Notes: a model not told the origin generated them from the letters alone. Shown: positions 17,429 through 26,344, numbered from the stretch's first letter. The stretch: DNA of 63,281 nucleotides from Streptantibioticus ferralitis (GCF_029223525.1 NZ_JARHTQ010000040.1:1-63281), one strand, 5' to 3'. A program made the numbers and translations.

Positions 17429-18414
17429 ACCGCCATCGCCTCCTGGCCGCTCTTCGCCTGGTGTTTGGCCGCGTACGCGGCGGCCGCGTCCCGTACCCAC
17501 GCACCCTCCTCGTGAGCGGTGCGCCGCTGTGTCAGCCGCTGCTCGTTGCACGGCCCGTTGCCCCGCAGCACCTGGTGGAACTCCTCCCAGTCGATCGCCC
17601 CGAAGTCCCACCGTTCGCGCTCCTCGTTCCACCGCAGATCGGGGTCGGGGAGCCGCAGGCCCAGCGCCTCGGCCTGCGGAACGCATATGTCCACGAAGCG
17701 CTGGCGCAGTTCATCGTTGGAATGCCGCTTGATACGCCAGGCCATGGACTGCGCGGAGTGCGCGGACTCGTCGTCCGGCGGGCCGAACATCATCAGCGAC
17801 GGCCACCACCAGCGGTCGACGGCGTCCTGCGCCATCGCGTGCTGCTCTTTCGTGCCGTGCGACAGCGTGTGCAGCAGTTCGTAGCCCTGGCGCTGGTGGA
17901 AGGACTCCTCCTTGCAGACCCGCACCATCGCCCGCGCGTACGGTCCGTAGGAGCAGCGGCACAGCGGCACCTGGTTGGTGATCGCGGCGCCGTCCACGAG
18001 CCAGCCGATGGCGCCGACGTCCGCCCAGGTCAAGGTGGGGTAGTTGAAGATCGAGCTGTAGCGCTGGCGGCCGGAGTGCAGCTTGTCGAGCATGTCGTCG
18101 CGGCCGACGCCCAGGGTCTCGGCCGCCCCGTACAGGTACAGGCCGTGGCCCGCCTCATCCTGCACCTTGGCGATCAGGATGGCCTTGCGGCGCAGGCTCG
18201 GTGCGCGGGTGATCCAGTTGGCCTCCGGTTGCATGCCGATGATCTCGGAGTGCGCGTGCTGCGCTATCTGCCGGATCAGGGTGGACCGGTACGCGTCCGG
18301 CATCCAGTCGCGTGGCTCGATGCGGCTGTCCGCGGCCACCACCGCGTCGAACCCCGCCACCAGCTCGGCGGGTGCCGTTTCGTTGGCGGCGCCTGCCGCC
18401 GGTGCCGTGGTCAT
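17425..18414 (-). CDS. paaA: phenylacetyl-CoA epoxidase catalytic subunit PaaA
   Basis: 329 residues. Di-iron oxygenase subunit; carboxylate/histidine ligand stretches include [14 protein letters not shown] and [31 protein letters not shown] is typical of the N-terminal helices and the C-terminus is glutamate-rich around [12 protein letters not shown]. It uses O2 and electrons from PaaE to epoxidise the ring of phenylacetyl-CoA. First gene of the paaABCDE operon, preceded by the ACCGA-N4-TCGGT palindrome 23-36 bases upstream of its ATG, so a TetR-type repressor probably controls it directly. Confidence 0.97.
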   Translation of the reverse strand: MTTAPAAGAANETAPAELVAGFDAVVAADSRIEPRDWMPDAYRSTLIRQIAQHAHSEIIGMQPEANWITRAPSLRRKAILIAKVQDEAGHGLYLYGAAETLGVGRDDMLDKLHSGRQRYSSIFNYPTLTWADVGAIGWLVDGAAITNQVPLCRCSYGPYARAMVRVCKEESFHQRQGYELLHTLSHGTKEQHAMAQDAVDRWWWPSLMMFGPPDDESAHSAQSMAWRIKRHSNDELRQRFVDICVPQAEALGLRLPDPDLRWNEERERWDFGAIDWEEFHQVLRGNGPCNEQRLTQRRTAHEEGAWVRDAAAAYAAKHQAKSGQEAMAV

Positions 18415-18436
18415 TCCAGAAGCCTCCCTGCTCCCG

Positions 18437-18450
18437 ACCGACCGTTCGGT
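18437..18450. promoter_or_regulatory. TetR-type operator upstream of paaA
   Basis: ACCGA-CCGT-TCGGT, 23 to 36 bases upstream of paaA. The same half-sites and spacing occur at 23328-23341 (paaH) and 26251-26264 (bkd operon). Likely bound by the TetR protein encoded at 24904. Confidence 0.7.
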
Positions 18451-18619
18451 TCAATGGTGGATCTGGCGGCGTAGGGTGTCAAGGCTGATCCAGGGCTGTG
18501 GAGAACCCCCGTTCCGGGGCGGCCCCGCCTTGTGGAAAACCTCGCTACGGCTGTCTTCCTGACAGCGGCATGAGTACCGTTCCGGTGCGAACGACCACAG
18601 CGAAGAGACGGGGAACGAC

Positions 18620-19384
18620 ATGGAGCCACCCGAGGACAGGGCGGCGGAGGAGACAGCGAGATCGGATGTGCCCGGCGAGGACAACGGCACGCGGGCATCC
18701 GGCGACGCCGCCGCCGGTACTGCCGAGACCGCCGACGGCCCCGACGACCCCGACGACCCGGGCGGGATATCCAGCCTCTCGGTGACCTCGCGGATCGTGC
18801 TCGCCCTCGCCGTGGCGGCCGTCGCGGTCGGCGCCACCGTCCACCTCGCGATGGTCTTCCTGCACGTCGCCCCGACGAACACGGTCTCCCAGCAGTACGC
18901 GGGGACGATCAGCGACTACATCTATCCCGAGTTCGAGCAGAACTGGAAGCTCTTCGCGCCCAACCCCCTGCAGCAGAACAGCGACGTCCAGGCGCGCGCC
19001 GACGTCCGCAGGCCGGACGGCACCATCGCCACGACCGGCTGGGTGGATCTGACCGCGATGGATGTCGTGCAGATACGCCACAACCCGATCCCCAGCCACA
19101 CCCAGCAGAACGAACTGCGCCGCGCCTGGTCCTTCTACACCGACTCGCACGACGACCAGAACCGCTCCAACGGGCTGCGCGGCGACCTCGCGCAGTCCTA
19201 CATCCTGCGGATCGTGGCGCACCGCTTCGGGCCGCGCCTCAACGGCGGCGACGTACAGCGCATCCAGGTGCGCTCGGCGACCACCGCCGTGGCCGCCCCG
19301 CCGTGGAGCACGGAGAAGATCGACACCCGGACCTACTACCGCGTACTCCCGTGGTGGGCCGTCAGCCCCGAGGACTTCACGTGA
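18620..19384 (+). CDS. DUF5819-family membrane-anchored protein
   Basis: 254 residues. An acidic, disordered N-terminus (about 1-48) is followed by one membrane helix (about 57-80, LALAVAAVAVGATVHLAMVFL). The exported domain has the family signature FEQNWKLFAPNPLQQNSDVQARADVR and later TTGWVDLTAMD. Function unknown. Its stop overlaps the start of the HTTM gene (GTGA), and in my recollection DUF5819 and HTTM proteins are regularly paired, so the two probably form one membrane unit. It is divergent from paaA across 205 bases. Confidence 0.8.
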   Translation: MEPPEDRAAEETARSDVPGEDNGTRASGDAAAGTAETADGPDDPDDPGGISSLSVTSRIVLALAVAAVAVGATVHLAMVFLHVAPTNTVSQQYAGTISDYIYPEFEQNWKLFAPNPLQQNSDVQARADVRRPDGTIATTGWVDLTAMDVVQIRHNPIPSHTQQNELRRAWSFYTDSHDDQNRSNGLRGDLAQSYILRIVAHRFGPRLNGGDVQRIQVRSATTAVAAPPWSTEKIDTRTYYRVLPWWAVSPEDFT

Positions 19385-20637
19385 CCGACAAGCCCGCCGC
19401 CGGGCCGCGCCCCTCGACCGGCTCCGCCGCGACCGTCCCTTCCCCGTTCGCAGGCCTGCTGCGCGGCACCGATCGCGCGATCGTCCGCGGTCTGGCCCGG
19501 ATCACCGGCAGCGCCGTCGCGCCCTACCAGTCAGCGGTCGTCCGTATCGGCTTCTCGCTGACCTGGCTGCTCTTCCTGGTGCGTGAATGGCCGCACCGCA
19601 GCGAGCTCTACGGGCCGGACAGCCCGTGGAGTTGGGGCATGGCACGCGCGCTGATCGGTTCCAACCACGCGTTCAGCGCACTGATGTGGTCCGACAGCAG
19701 GCTGTGGTTCGAGGTCGTCTACACCGCCGCCATCGCGACCAGCGTCATGCTGCTGCTCGGCTGGCGGACCCGTACCGCGTCGATCCTGTTCATGGTTGGT
19801 GTGCTGGCGCTGCAGAACCGGAGCGTCTTCGTTGGGGACGGCGGCGACAACGTCCTGCACATCATGTCGATCTATCTGGCGTTCACCCGCTGCGGCCAGG
19901 TCTGGTCACTGGACAGCCGACGCGCCCGGCGTACCGCCGCCGGTGCTGACGGGCGTGACCGTGATCCGGTGGGGATCGCCCTGTGGACCGTCTTCGCCCT
20001 CGTACTGCTCTGGGTCACCGCCCTCGGCGACCTCAGCGGGTTCTGGGCGATCGCCTTGTGGACAGCCCTGGCGGCGCAGGCGGCCTGGTGGCTGGTGCGC
20101 CGCCATGCGCCCGGCGAGCCGCGGACCGTGCTCGACATGATCGCCAATCTGGTGCACGGAGGGGCGATGCTGGTCATCGTCGTCGAGGTGTGCCTGGTCT
20201 ACGCGACGGCCGGCTGGTACAAGATCCAAGGGTCGCGCTGGGAGGACGGCACCGCCCTCTACTACCCGCTGCACCTCAACGACTTCACCCCCTGGCCCGC
20301 GCTCTCCCACGCGCTCGCGGGCAACGGCCTGATCGTCATGCTGATCACCTATGGCACGGTGATCGTGCAGGTCGCCTTCCCCTTCACGCTGTTCAACCGA
20401 CGGGTGAAGAACGTGCTGCTCGCCGTGATGATGTGCGAGCACGCGGGTATCGCGGTCGTGTTGGGGCTGCCGTTCTTCTCCCTGGCGATGATCGCGGCGG
20501 ATGCCGTCTTCCTGCCCACCGGATTCCTGCGCTGGTTCGGCGACCGTGCCGTCCGCCTGCTGCGACCCGCCCGCAGGGTCGTCATCCCACGGCAGCGGTC
20601 CGCGGACGAACCGGCAGCGTCCACCCTCGTGAGGTGA
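19381..20637 (+). CDS. HTTM-domain membrane protein (vitamin K-carboxylase-like fold)
   Basis: 418 residues from GTG 19381, overlapping the previous stop by 4 bases. Multiple membrane helices between about 50 and 390. The HTTM signature FVGDGGDNVLHIMSIYLAFTRCGQ and the later ATAGWYKIQGSRWEDGTALYYPLHLNDFTPWP match bacterial relatives of vitamin K-dependent gamma-glutamyl carboxylase. The carboxylase's own catalytic lysine pattern is not something I can confirm. Probably acts at the membrane with the DUF5819 protein; substrate unknown. A longer frame from 19303 is just an upstream extension inside the neighbour. Confidence 0.85.
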   Translation: MTDKPAAGPRPSTGSAATVPSPFAGLLRGTDRAIVRGLARITGSAVAPYQSAVVRIGFSLTWLLFLVREWPHRSELYGPDSPWSWGMARALIGSNHAFSALMWSDSRLWFEVVYTAAIATSVMLLLGWRTRTASILFMVGVLALQNRSVFVGDGGDNVLHIMSIYLAFTRCGQVWSLDSRRARRTAAGADGRDRDPVGIALWTVFALVLLWVTALGDLSGFWAIALWTALAAQAAWWLVRRHAPGEPRTVLDMIANLVHGGAMLVIVVEVCLVYATAGWYKIQGSRWEDGTALYYPLHLNDFTPWPALSHALAGNGLIVMLITYGTVIVQVAFPFTLFNRRVKNVLLAVMMCEHAGIAVVLGLPFFSLAMIAADAVFLPTGFLRWFGDRAVRLLRPARRVVIPRQRSADEPAASTLVR

Positions 20638-20673
20638 AGCCGGACGGCTGGCGCCCGTCCCGCCGGGCGGGTG

Positions 20674-21447
20674 CTAGGCGCCGGCCCGCGGTGACGGGTG
20701 CCGAGTCGTCGACATCCAGTGGAACAGGCCCATGGCGACGCTGGTGGCCAGATTGAAGCTGGACACCTGGGGGCGCATGGGTACCGCGAGCAACTTCGTT
20801 GCCTGGTCGCGGAGTTGCGCGGAGACGCCATGCCGCTCCGAGCCGAACACCAGCAGCGCGTCGTCCGGGAGGACGGTCGACCGGATGTCCTCGCCCTCCG
20901 GGTCGAGGACGTACAGCGGGCCCCGCGGAAGTCCAGCGGGGTCCAGCCGTTCGACGGCGGTGGCGAAGTGCAGCCCCGCGCTGGCGCGCACGGCGTTGGG
21001 GTGCCAAGGATCGGCGTCGCCGGTGGTGATGACTCCCGTGGCGTCGAACCCCGCGGCGAGACGGATGACGGCGCCGACATTGCCCAGGTTCCGGGGATTG
21101 TCCAGCACCACGATGGGAGTGGGACGGGGCAGCCGGTTCAGCGTCTCCATATTGGCCTGAGTGCTGGGCCTGGTGGCGAGAGCCGCGATGCCCGTCGGAT
21201 GGGCTCTCGGCACCAACTCCCGCAGGACTTTCGCTGGAACCTCCCGGGCGATCGAGCCAAGGCGATCCGTGATGTCGCTCGCCAAGCTCTCGGACAGTGC
21301 CCGTACGGCAGCCATGTCGCTCGTCAGCACCAGCCGCACATCCGCGCCGAAGCGCAGCGCGTGCTTCAGCGCGTGGAAGCCGTCCAGCAGAACGGCATCG
21401 GGGGCGGTCTCGCGCCACGCCGCGGCGACGGCTTCGTCCTCGCTCAT
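20674..21447 (-). CDS. SpoU/TrmH-family RNA 2'-O-methyltransferase
   Basis: 257 residues with a substrate-binding N-terminal domain and a C-terminal SPOUT knot. Motif 1 is DNPRNLGNVGAVIRLAAGF, motif 2 LLVFGSERHGVS, and motif 3 SSFNLATSVAMGLF. It methylates a ribose in rRNA or tRNA using S-adenosylmethionine; which RNA cannot be told. Same strand as paaN but separated from it by a terminator hairpin, so likely independent. It converges closely on the HTTM gene, 36 bases apart. Confidence 0.9.
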   Translation of the reverse strand: MSEDEAVAAAWRETAPDAVLLDGFHALKHALRFGADVRLVLTSDMAAVRALSESLASDITDRLGSIAREVPAKVLRELVPRAHPTGIAALATRPSTQANMETLNRLPRPTPIVVLDNPRNLGNVGAVIRLAAGFDATGVITTGDADPWHPNAVRASAGLHFATAVERLDPAGLPRGPLYVLDPEGEDIRSTVLPDDALLVFGSERHGVSAQLRDQATKLLAVPMRPQVSSFNLATSVAMGLFHWMSTTRHPSPRAGA

Positions 21448-21504
21448 GGCCTCAGCCTACGGTCCGCCCCGAGCCCCGGCGGACGGCACTTGGCGCCGCC
21501 CGCC

Positions 21505-21530
21505 GGGCGACCCCCGGGCAGGGGTCGCCC
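21505..21530. terminator. hairpin terminator after paaN
   Basis: Perfect 10-base stem GGGCGACCCC / GGGGTCGCCC with a 6-base loop, 20 bases beyond the paaN stop on the minus strand. Confidence 0.8.
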
Positions 21531-21549
21531 GCCAGCCGTCGCGCCACGG

Positions 21550-23241
21550 CTACTGCGGCCTGCGCACCTCCACGGTCCTGAACCGGTTCGCCACGAACGC
21601 CCCGTCGCACAGCGCCGAGTTGGCCGCCGGATTGCCTCCGGTGCCGTGGAAGTCGGCGAAGGCGGCGGTCTGGTTCACGTACACACCGCCGGTCAGGTTC
21701 AGCGACAACTGGGCGGACTCCTCGACGCACACCTCCTCGACGGCTCGCTCCACCTCCGGTGACGTGGTGTACGCGCCGACCGTCATCGCTCCCTTCTCGC
21801 GGATCGTGCGGCGCAGCAGCGCGGTCGCGTCCGCTGTGGAGTCCACCGCGACGGCGAAGGAGACCGGGCCGAAGCACTCGGACAGATACGCCGCTTCCGC
21901 GTCCGGCTTCGCGCTGTCCAGCGAGACGATCACCGGGGTGCGAACCACGGCGTCCGGGAACTCCGGATGTGCCACGGTCCGTGAGGGCAGCGCCACCGAA
22001 CCCAGCGACGGTGCGGCCTCAAGCCGCTCCAGCACCTGGGGGTTGACGATCGCGCCCAGCAGCGCGTTGGCTCGGGCGTCGTCGCCCAGCAGCCCCTGCA
22101 CGGCCGCCGCGAGGTCGGCCACCACCTCGTCGTAGCCCTTGTGCCCGGCGTCGGTGTCGATGCCGTCGCGGGGGATCAGCAGGTTCTGCGGGGTGGTGCA
22201 CATCTGTCCGCTGTAGAGCGACAGGGCGAACGCGAGATTGGAGAGCATGCCGCGGTAGTCGTCGGTGGAGTCGATGACCACCGTGTTCACCCCGGCCTTC
22301 TCGGTGAAGACCTGTGCCTGCCGGGCGTTGGCCTCCAGCCAGTCGCCGAACGCGGTCGAACCGGTGTAGTCGATGATCCGGATCTCCGGCCGGACGGCGA
22401 GCGACTTGGCGAGCCCCTCGTCCGGCCGTTCGGCCGCCAGACACACCAGGTTCGGGTCGAAACCGGCCTCCGCCAGCACCTCGCGCGCCACCCGGACGGT
22501 GAGCGCCAGCGGCAGCACGGCCCGCGGATGCGGCTTGACCAGTACCGGGTTGCCGGTCGCCAGGGAGGCGAACAGGCCGGGGAAGCCGTTCCAGGTCGGG
22601 AAGGTGTTGCAGCCGATGAGCAGGGCGATCCCGCGCGGCACGGCGGTGAACGTGGTCCGCAGCCGCAGCGGATCGCGCTTGCCCTGCGGCTTGACCCAGT
22701 CAGCCCCGCCGGGCACGCGGGTCTGCTCCTCGTAGGCGTAGGCCACCGCCTCAAGCCCGCGGTCCTGCGCGTGCGGCCCGCCCGCCTGGAAGGCCATGGT
22801 GAACGCCTGGCCGGTGGTGTGCATCACCGCGTGGGCGAACTCATGGCTGGCCGCGTTGATCCGGGTCAGGATCTCCAGGCACACCATGGCGCGGGTCTCG
22901 GCTCCGGCGTCCCGCCAGCGCGGGATCGCGGCCAGCATCGCGGGCAGCAGGGCGTCGACGTCCGGGTGCGGATAGCTGACCGCCAACTCGATGCCGTACG
23001 GGGAGACTTCGCCGCCCGTCCAGTCGTCCGTGCCGGGCTGGTCCAGGGCGAAGCGCTGCCCCAGCACCGCCTCGAAGGCGGCCTTTCCGTCGGCCGGGCT
23101 CAGCCCGGCGCCGTCTCCGTAGGCCTTCGGATGTTCGGGATACGGCGACCAGTACTCACGAGTACGGATCGCTTGGAGAGCCTTGTCCAAAGTGGCTCGA
23201 TGCCGTTCGATCAGCTGTGCGGCGGAAAGCTCTGCGGCCAT
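21550..23241 (-). CDS. paaN: phenylacetic acid degradation protein PaaN (aldehyde dehydrogenase type)
   Basis: 563 residues, aldehyde-dehydrogenase superfamily. Signatures: LIGCNTFPTWNGFPGLFASLATGNPVLVKPHP (cofactor region), IIDYTGSTAFGDWLEANA, the catalytic cysteine in LYSGQMCTTPQN, and SECFGPVSFAVAV. In actinobacteria PaaN is thought to take the place of the PaaZ dehydrogenase half after ring opening of the oxepin-CoA. ATG 23241 has GAGGAG 9 bases upstream; upstream frame to 23445 overlaps the paaH promoter and is not used. It is divergent from paaH across 151 bases containing the shared TetR operator. Confidence 0.93.
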   Translation of the reverse strand: MAAELSAAQLIERHRATLDKALQAIRTREYWSPYPEHPKAYGDGAGLSPADGKAAFEAVLGQRFALDQPGTDDWTGGEVSPYGIELAVSYPHPDVDALLPAMLAAIPRWRDAGAETRAMVCLEILTRINAASHEFAHAVMHTTGQAFTMAFQAGGPHAQDRGLEAVAYAYEEQTRVPGGADWVKPQGKRDPLRLRTTFTAVPRGIALLIGCNTFPTWNGFPGLFASLATGNPVLVKPHPRAVLPLALTVRVAREVLAEAGFDPNLVCLAAERPDEGLAKSLAVRPEIRIIDYTGSTAFGDWLEANARQAQVFTEKAGVNTVVIDSTDDYRGMLSNLAFALSLYSGQMCTTPQNLLIPRDGIDTDAGHKGYDEVVADLAAAVQGLLGDDARANALLGAIVNPQVLERLEAAPSLGSVALPSRTVAHPEFPDAVVRTPVIVSLDSAKPDAEAAYLSECFGPVSFAVAVDSTADATALLRRTIREKGAMTVGAYTTSPEVERAVEEVCVEESAQLSLNLTGGVYVNQTAAFADFHGTGGNPAANSALCDGAFVANRFRTVEVRRPQ

Positions 23242-23326
23242 TCGGCCACTCCTCGTCGAGTGGGCCCTCCCGTGCTCTGGGGCACGGGGGCGGGTACGGG
23301 CAATATGGTGTCGCGGGACAAGTCTT

Positions 23327-23342
23327 GACCGAATGGTCGGTC
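23327..23342. promoter_or_regulatory. TetR-type operator between paaN and paaH
   Basis: GACCGA-ATGG-TCGGTC, 6-base half-sites, 51-66 bases before paaH and 86-101 before paaN. TTGACC at its left edge could double as a -35 element. Shares ACCGA-N4-TCGGT with two other sites in the window. Confidence 0.75.
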
Positions 23343-23392
23343 GGGGCAAGAGGGGCTTTCGGTCCTGTGGAAAAGTCTGGGGAGCGGAGACG

Positions 23393-24907
23393 ATGAACAA
23401 ACCGGTCGCGCGCACCACGGTCGCCGTCGTCGGCACCGGCACCATGGGTCAGGGAATCGCGCAGGTCGCGCTGGTCGCGGGCCATCCGGTGCTGCTCTAC
23501 GACGCGGTGCCCGGCCGGGCCGAGCAGGCCGCCGGGGCGATATCCGCCCGGCTCGACCGGCTGCTGGAAAAGGGCCGGGTCGGCAAGGAAGCGCATGACG
23601 CCGCCGTCGCCGCGATCACCCCGGTGGGCGAACTGGACGCTCTCGCGCCCGCCGGTCTGGTCATCGAGGCGATCGCCGAGGACCTGTCCGTGAAGCAACG
23701 GCTGTTCGCCGACCTCGAAGCGGTCGTCGCGGACGGCTGCGTGCTGGCGACCAACACCTCATCGCTGTCCGTCACCGCCATCGCGGGCGCACTGCGGGCG
23801 CCCGGCCGCTTCGTCGGCCTGCACTTCTTCAACCCGGCACCGCTGCTTCCGCTGGTCGAGGTCGTCTCCGGGCACGCCACCGACCCGGCGGTGGCCGACT
23901 TCGCGTACGACACGGCGGCGGGCTGGAGCAAGACGCCGGTGCGCTGCACCGACACCCCCGGCTTCATCGTCAACCGGATCGCCCGCCCCTTCTACGCGGA
24001 AGCGTTCCGCCTCTACGAGGAGCGCGCGGCCGATCCGGCCACCATCGACGCGGTGCTCCGCGAGTGCGGCGGCTTCCGCATGGGCCCGTTCGAGCTCACC
24101 GACCTGATCGGCCAGGACGTCAACGAAGCGGTGACCAGGTCGGTTTGGGAATCCTTCTTCCAGGACCCGAAGTTCACTCCCTCGCTCGCCCAGCGCCGTC
24201 TCGTCGAATCCGGGCTGCACGGCCGCAAGTCCGGCCGCGGCTGGTTCCGTTACGAACCGCAGGCGGAGCAGCCGGTACCGCACACCGCGCCGCCGAGCGA
24301 CCCGCCGGAGTCGGTGGCCTTCACCGACGGCCCGGGCCCGGCGCGCGAGTTGGTCCGGCTGATCGAGGAGGCGGGCATCCCGGTCCGCCGCTCGGGCGTC
24401 GGCCGCTACGGCTTCCTCGCGCTGCCCGGATCCGGGCAGCTGATGCTCGCGGACGGTTCGCTCGCGGCGAGTCATGGCGCGGACACCGTTCAGTACGACC
24501 TCGCGTTGGACTACCGGGCCGCGACCCGGATCGCGGTGGCCCCCGCGAAGGGCGCGGCGCCGGAGGCCGTGGCGGCGGCGATCGGCCTCTTCCAGGCGCT
24601 CGGCAAGCAGGTCAGCGTGGTTCGTGACACCCCCGGGCTGATCGTCGCCCGCACCGTGGCGATGCTGGTCGACTTCGCGGCGGACGCCGTCGCCAGGGGC
24701 GTCACCTCGGCCGCCGACATCGACACCGCCATGCGGCTCGGGGTCAACTACCCGCTCGGACCCCTGGAGTGGGGTGAGCGGTTGAGCCCGCACTGGGTGG
24801 CCGGCGTGCTCGACCAACTGCACGGCGGGTACCCCACCGGCCGCTACGCGCCGTCCGTGGCGCTGAGCCGCTGGCGCATGTCGCCGGGAGGTGTGCTCTC
24901 ATCATGA
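23393..24907 (+). CDS. paaH: 3-hydroxyacyl-CoA dehydrogenase PaaH
   Basis: 504 residues, the long form with two C-terminal domains (typical PaaH; FadB-type enzymes have one). NAD-binding GTGTMGQGIAQVALVAGHPVLLYD at 14-37; catalytic region VGLHFFNPAPLLPLVEVV with its histidine; TPGFIVNRIARPFYAEA; then a second, shorter 3HCDH domain ending VNYPLGPLEWGERLSP. It oxidises 3-hydroxyadipyl-CoA to 3-oxoadipyl-CoA with NAD+. Start ATG 23393 follows GGAGCGGAG. The stop overlaps the tetR start by 4 bases, so the two are cotranscribed. Confidence 0.94.
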   Translation: MNKPVARTTVAVVGTGTMGQGIAQVALVAGHPVLLYDAVPGRAEQAAGAISARLDRLLEKGRVGKEAHDAAVAAITPVGELDALAPAGLVIEAIAEDLSVKQRLFADLEAVVADGCVLATNTSSLSVTAIAGALRAPGRFVGLHFFNPAPLLPLVEVVSGHATDPAVADFAYDTAAGWSKTPVRCTDTPGFIVNRIARPFYAEAFRLYEERAADPATIDAVLRECGGFRMGPFELTDLIGQDVNEAVTRSVWESFFQDPKFTPSLAQRRLVESGLHGRKSGRGWFRYEPQAEQPVPHTAPPSDPPESVAFTDGPGPARELVRLIEEAGIPVRRSGVGRYGFLALPGSGQLMLADGSLAASHGADTVQYDLALDYRAATRIAVAPAKGAAPEAVAAAIGLFQALGKQVSVVRDTPGLIVARTVAMLVDFAADAVARGVTSAADIDTAMRLGVNYPLGPLEWGERLSPHWVAGVLDQLHGGYPTGRYAPSVALSRWRMSPGGVLSS

Positions 24908-25512
24908 CCATGGCACAGCGCGGTACCTCCGACCCCAAGCGGGACACTTACACGCCCGAAACGCTCCTCGCGGTCGCCGTTGAGGTGTTCAACGAGCGCG
25001 GCTACGACGGGACATCCATGGAGCATCTGTCGCGCGCCGCCGGTATCTCCAAGTCGTCGATCTACCACCATGTGCGCGGCAAGGAGGAGTTGCTGGAGCG
25101 CGCGGTCGGTCGGGCCCTCGACGGGCTCTTCGGCATCCTGGAGGAGCCGCGGGCGCTCCGGGGCCGCGCCGTGGAACGGCTGGAGTACGTCGTGCACCGC
25201 ACGTCCGACGTCCTGATGGCGGAGTTGCCGTACGTCACCTTGCTGTTGCGGGTCCGCGGGAACACCCACACGGAGCGCTGGGCGTTGGAGCGGCGGCGGG
25301 AATTCGACCAGCGGGTGGCGGAGTTGCTCAACGCGGCCGTCGCCGACGGCGACCTACGGGCGGACGTCGACGTCCGCCTGGCCACCCGGCTGCTGTTCGG
25401 CATGATCAACTCGATTGTGGAGTGGTACCGGCCGCCCAGCGACGGCCCGGCGGTCAGCACCCAGGTGTCGGACACCGTGGTCCGGCTCGCCTTCGACGGC
25501 CTTCGTACCTAG
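24904..25512 (+). CDS. TetR-family regulator, probable PaaR
   Basis: 202 residues. HTH at about 20-62: LLAVAVEVFNERGYDGTSMEHLSRAAGISKSSIYHHVRGKEELLERAV. The C-terminal ligand domain is all helical, with LLFGMINSIVEWYRP near the end. It is translationally coupled to paaH and lies inside the phenylacetate block, so it is the best candidate for the phenylacetyl-CoA-responsive repressor binding the ACCGA-N4-TCGGT sites. PaaR proteins in Thermus and Corynebacterium are also TetR-type; direct orthology is inferred, hence no symbol. Confidence 0.9.
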   Translation: MTMAQRGTSDPKRDTYTPETLLAVAVEVFNERGYDGTSMEHLSRAAGISKSSIYHHVRGKEELLERAVGRALDGLFGILEEPRALRGRAVERLEYVVHRTSDVLMAELPYVTLLLRVRGNTHTERWALERRREFDQRVAELLNAAVADGDLRADVDVRLATRLLFGMINSIVEWYRPPSDGPAVSTQVSDTVVRLAFDGLRT

Positions 25513-25521
25513 CGCCGGGCC

Positions 25522-25547
25522 CGTACCGCACTCGTCCTTGCGGTACG
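25522..25547. terminator. bidirectional hairpin terminator
   Basis: Perfect 9-base stem CGTACCGCA / TGCGGTACG with an 8-base loop, placed between the convergent tetR and Lrp-type genes. Confidence 0.8.
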
Positions 25548-25548
25548 C

Positions 25549-26148
25549 CTACCGGGAGTCACCTTGCGGCGCCGCTCCGGGCGGGGCGGCGGGCCTGCGG
25601 CTGATGCCGCGGCTCTCCGGCCCGGCGGCGGCAGCCGCTGGCGGCGTGTTCCCCGTGGGCACGCAGTAGTCGTCCACGACCAGGTCCGTCTCCTCGAAGA
25701 CCAGCAGTGTCCGGCTGCTCAACACCTCCGGTATGGCCTGGATCCGGGTCAGCACCAGCTCCCGCAGGGTGCGGTTGTCGGCGGTGTGGACCAGCATCAG
25801 CACATCGAAGTCCCCGCTGACCAGGGCGATGTGCGCGACGCCCGGCAGGGTGAGGAGCTGCTCGCGGACGGTGCGCCACGAGTTCTGGACGATCTTGAGT
25901 GTGATGTACGCGGACGCGCCCTGGCCTGCCCGCTCGTGATCCACGCGGGCGGCGAAGCCGCGGATGATCCCGTCGTCTATCAGGCGGTTGATGCGCGCGT
26001 ACGCGTTCGCGCGGGAGACGTGCACCCGGTCGGCCACGGAGCGTATCGACGCCCTGCCGTCCTCCTGGAGCAGGCGCAGGATCGCCCGGTCTATGGCGTC
26101 CAGAGAACGCGCGGGCTGCTGGAACTCGGCCATCTGTTCAGTCGCCAT
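25549..26148 (-). CDS. Lrp/AsnC-family regulator (BkdR-like)
   Basis: 199 residues from ATG 26148, with GGGAGG upstream; ATG 26136 and 26169 are alternatives. N-terminal HTH: SLDAIDRAILRLLQEDGRASIRSVADRVHVSRANAYARINRLIDDGII. The RAM ligand domain follows with VAHIALVSGDFDVLMLVHTADNRTLRELVL, and the protein ends in a disordered Ala/Pro/Arg tail. It is divergent from bkdABC, the arrangement of BkdR activators of branched-chain dehydrogenase operons, which respond to branched amino acids. Function inferred from that context. Confidence 0.9.
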   Translation of the reverse strand: MATEQMAEFQQPARSLDAIDRAILRLLQEDGRASIRSVADRVHVSRANAYARINRLIDDGIIRGFAARVDHERAGQGASAYITLKIVQNSWRTVREQLLTLPGVAHIALVSGDFDVLMLVHTADNRTLRELVLTRIQAIPEVLSSRTLLVFEETDLVVDDYCVPTGNTPPAAAAAGPESRGISRRPAAPPGAAPQGDSR

Positions 26149-26250
26149 CCCCCCGGGCCTCCCTACCATGGACGTACTGCCTCCATCACAGGGTGTGGAG
26201 AACCGTTTGTCCACAGGCTGAACGCGAGTGTGGCCAAAATGCCGCCAACG

Positions 26251-26264
26251 ACCGAACAATCGGT
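26251..26264. promoter_or_regulatory. third ACCGA-N4-TCGGT palindrome, upstream of bkdA
   Basis: ACCGA-ACAA-TCGGT in the 196-base divergent region between the Lrp-type gene and bkdA, 81-94 bases before bkdA. Same half-sites and spacing as the paaA and paaH operators. Confidence 0.65.
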
Positions 26265-26344
26265 AGGCGAGTGGAACCCCACTCGCCCTGCGTGGCACTC
26301 GCCCTTCGGCGGGTGCGCGGACACCGCCCATGAGGAGGTGCGCA

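Noticed and set aside
19303-19380. upstream extension of the HTTM gene
   Set aside because: It would overlap the DUF5819 gene by 78 bases; the GTG at 19381 in a GTGA overlap is the normal coupled start.
25062-25475. minus-strand frame opposite the TetR gene
   Set aside because: Ser/Arg-rich shadow of a gene with a clear HTH.
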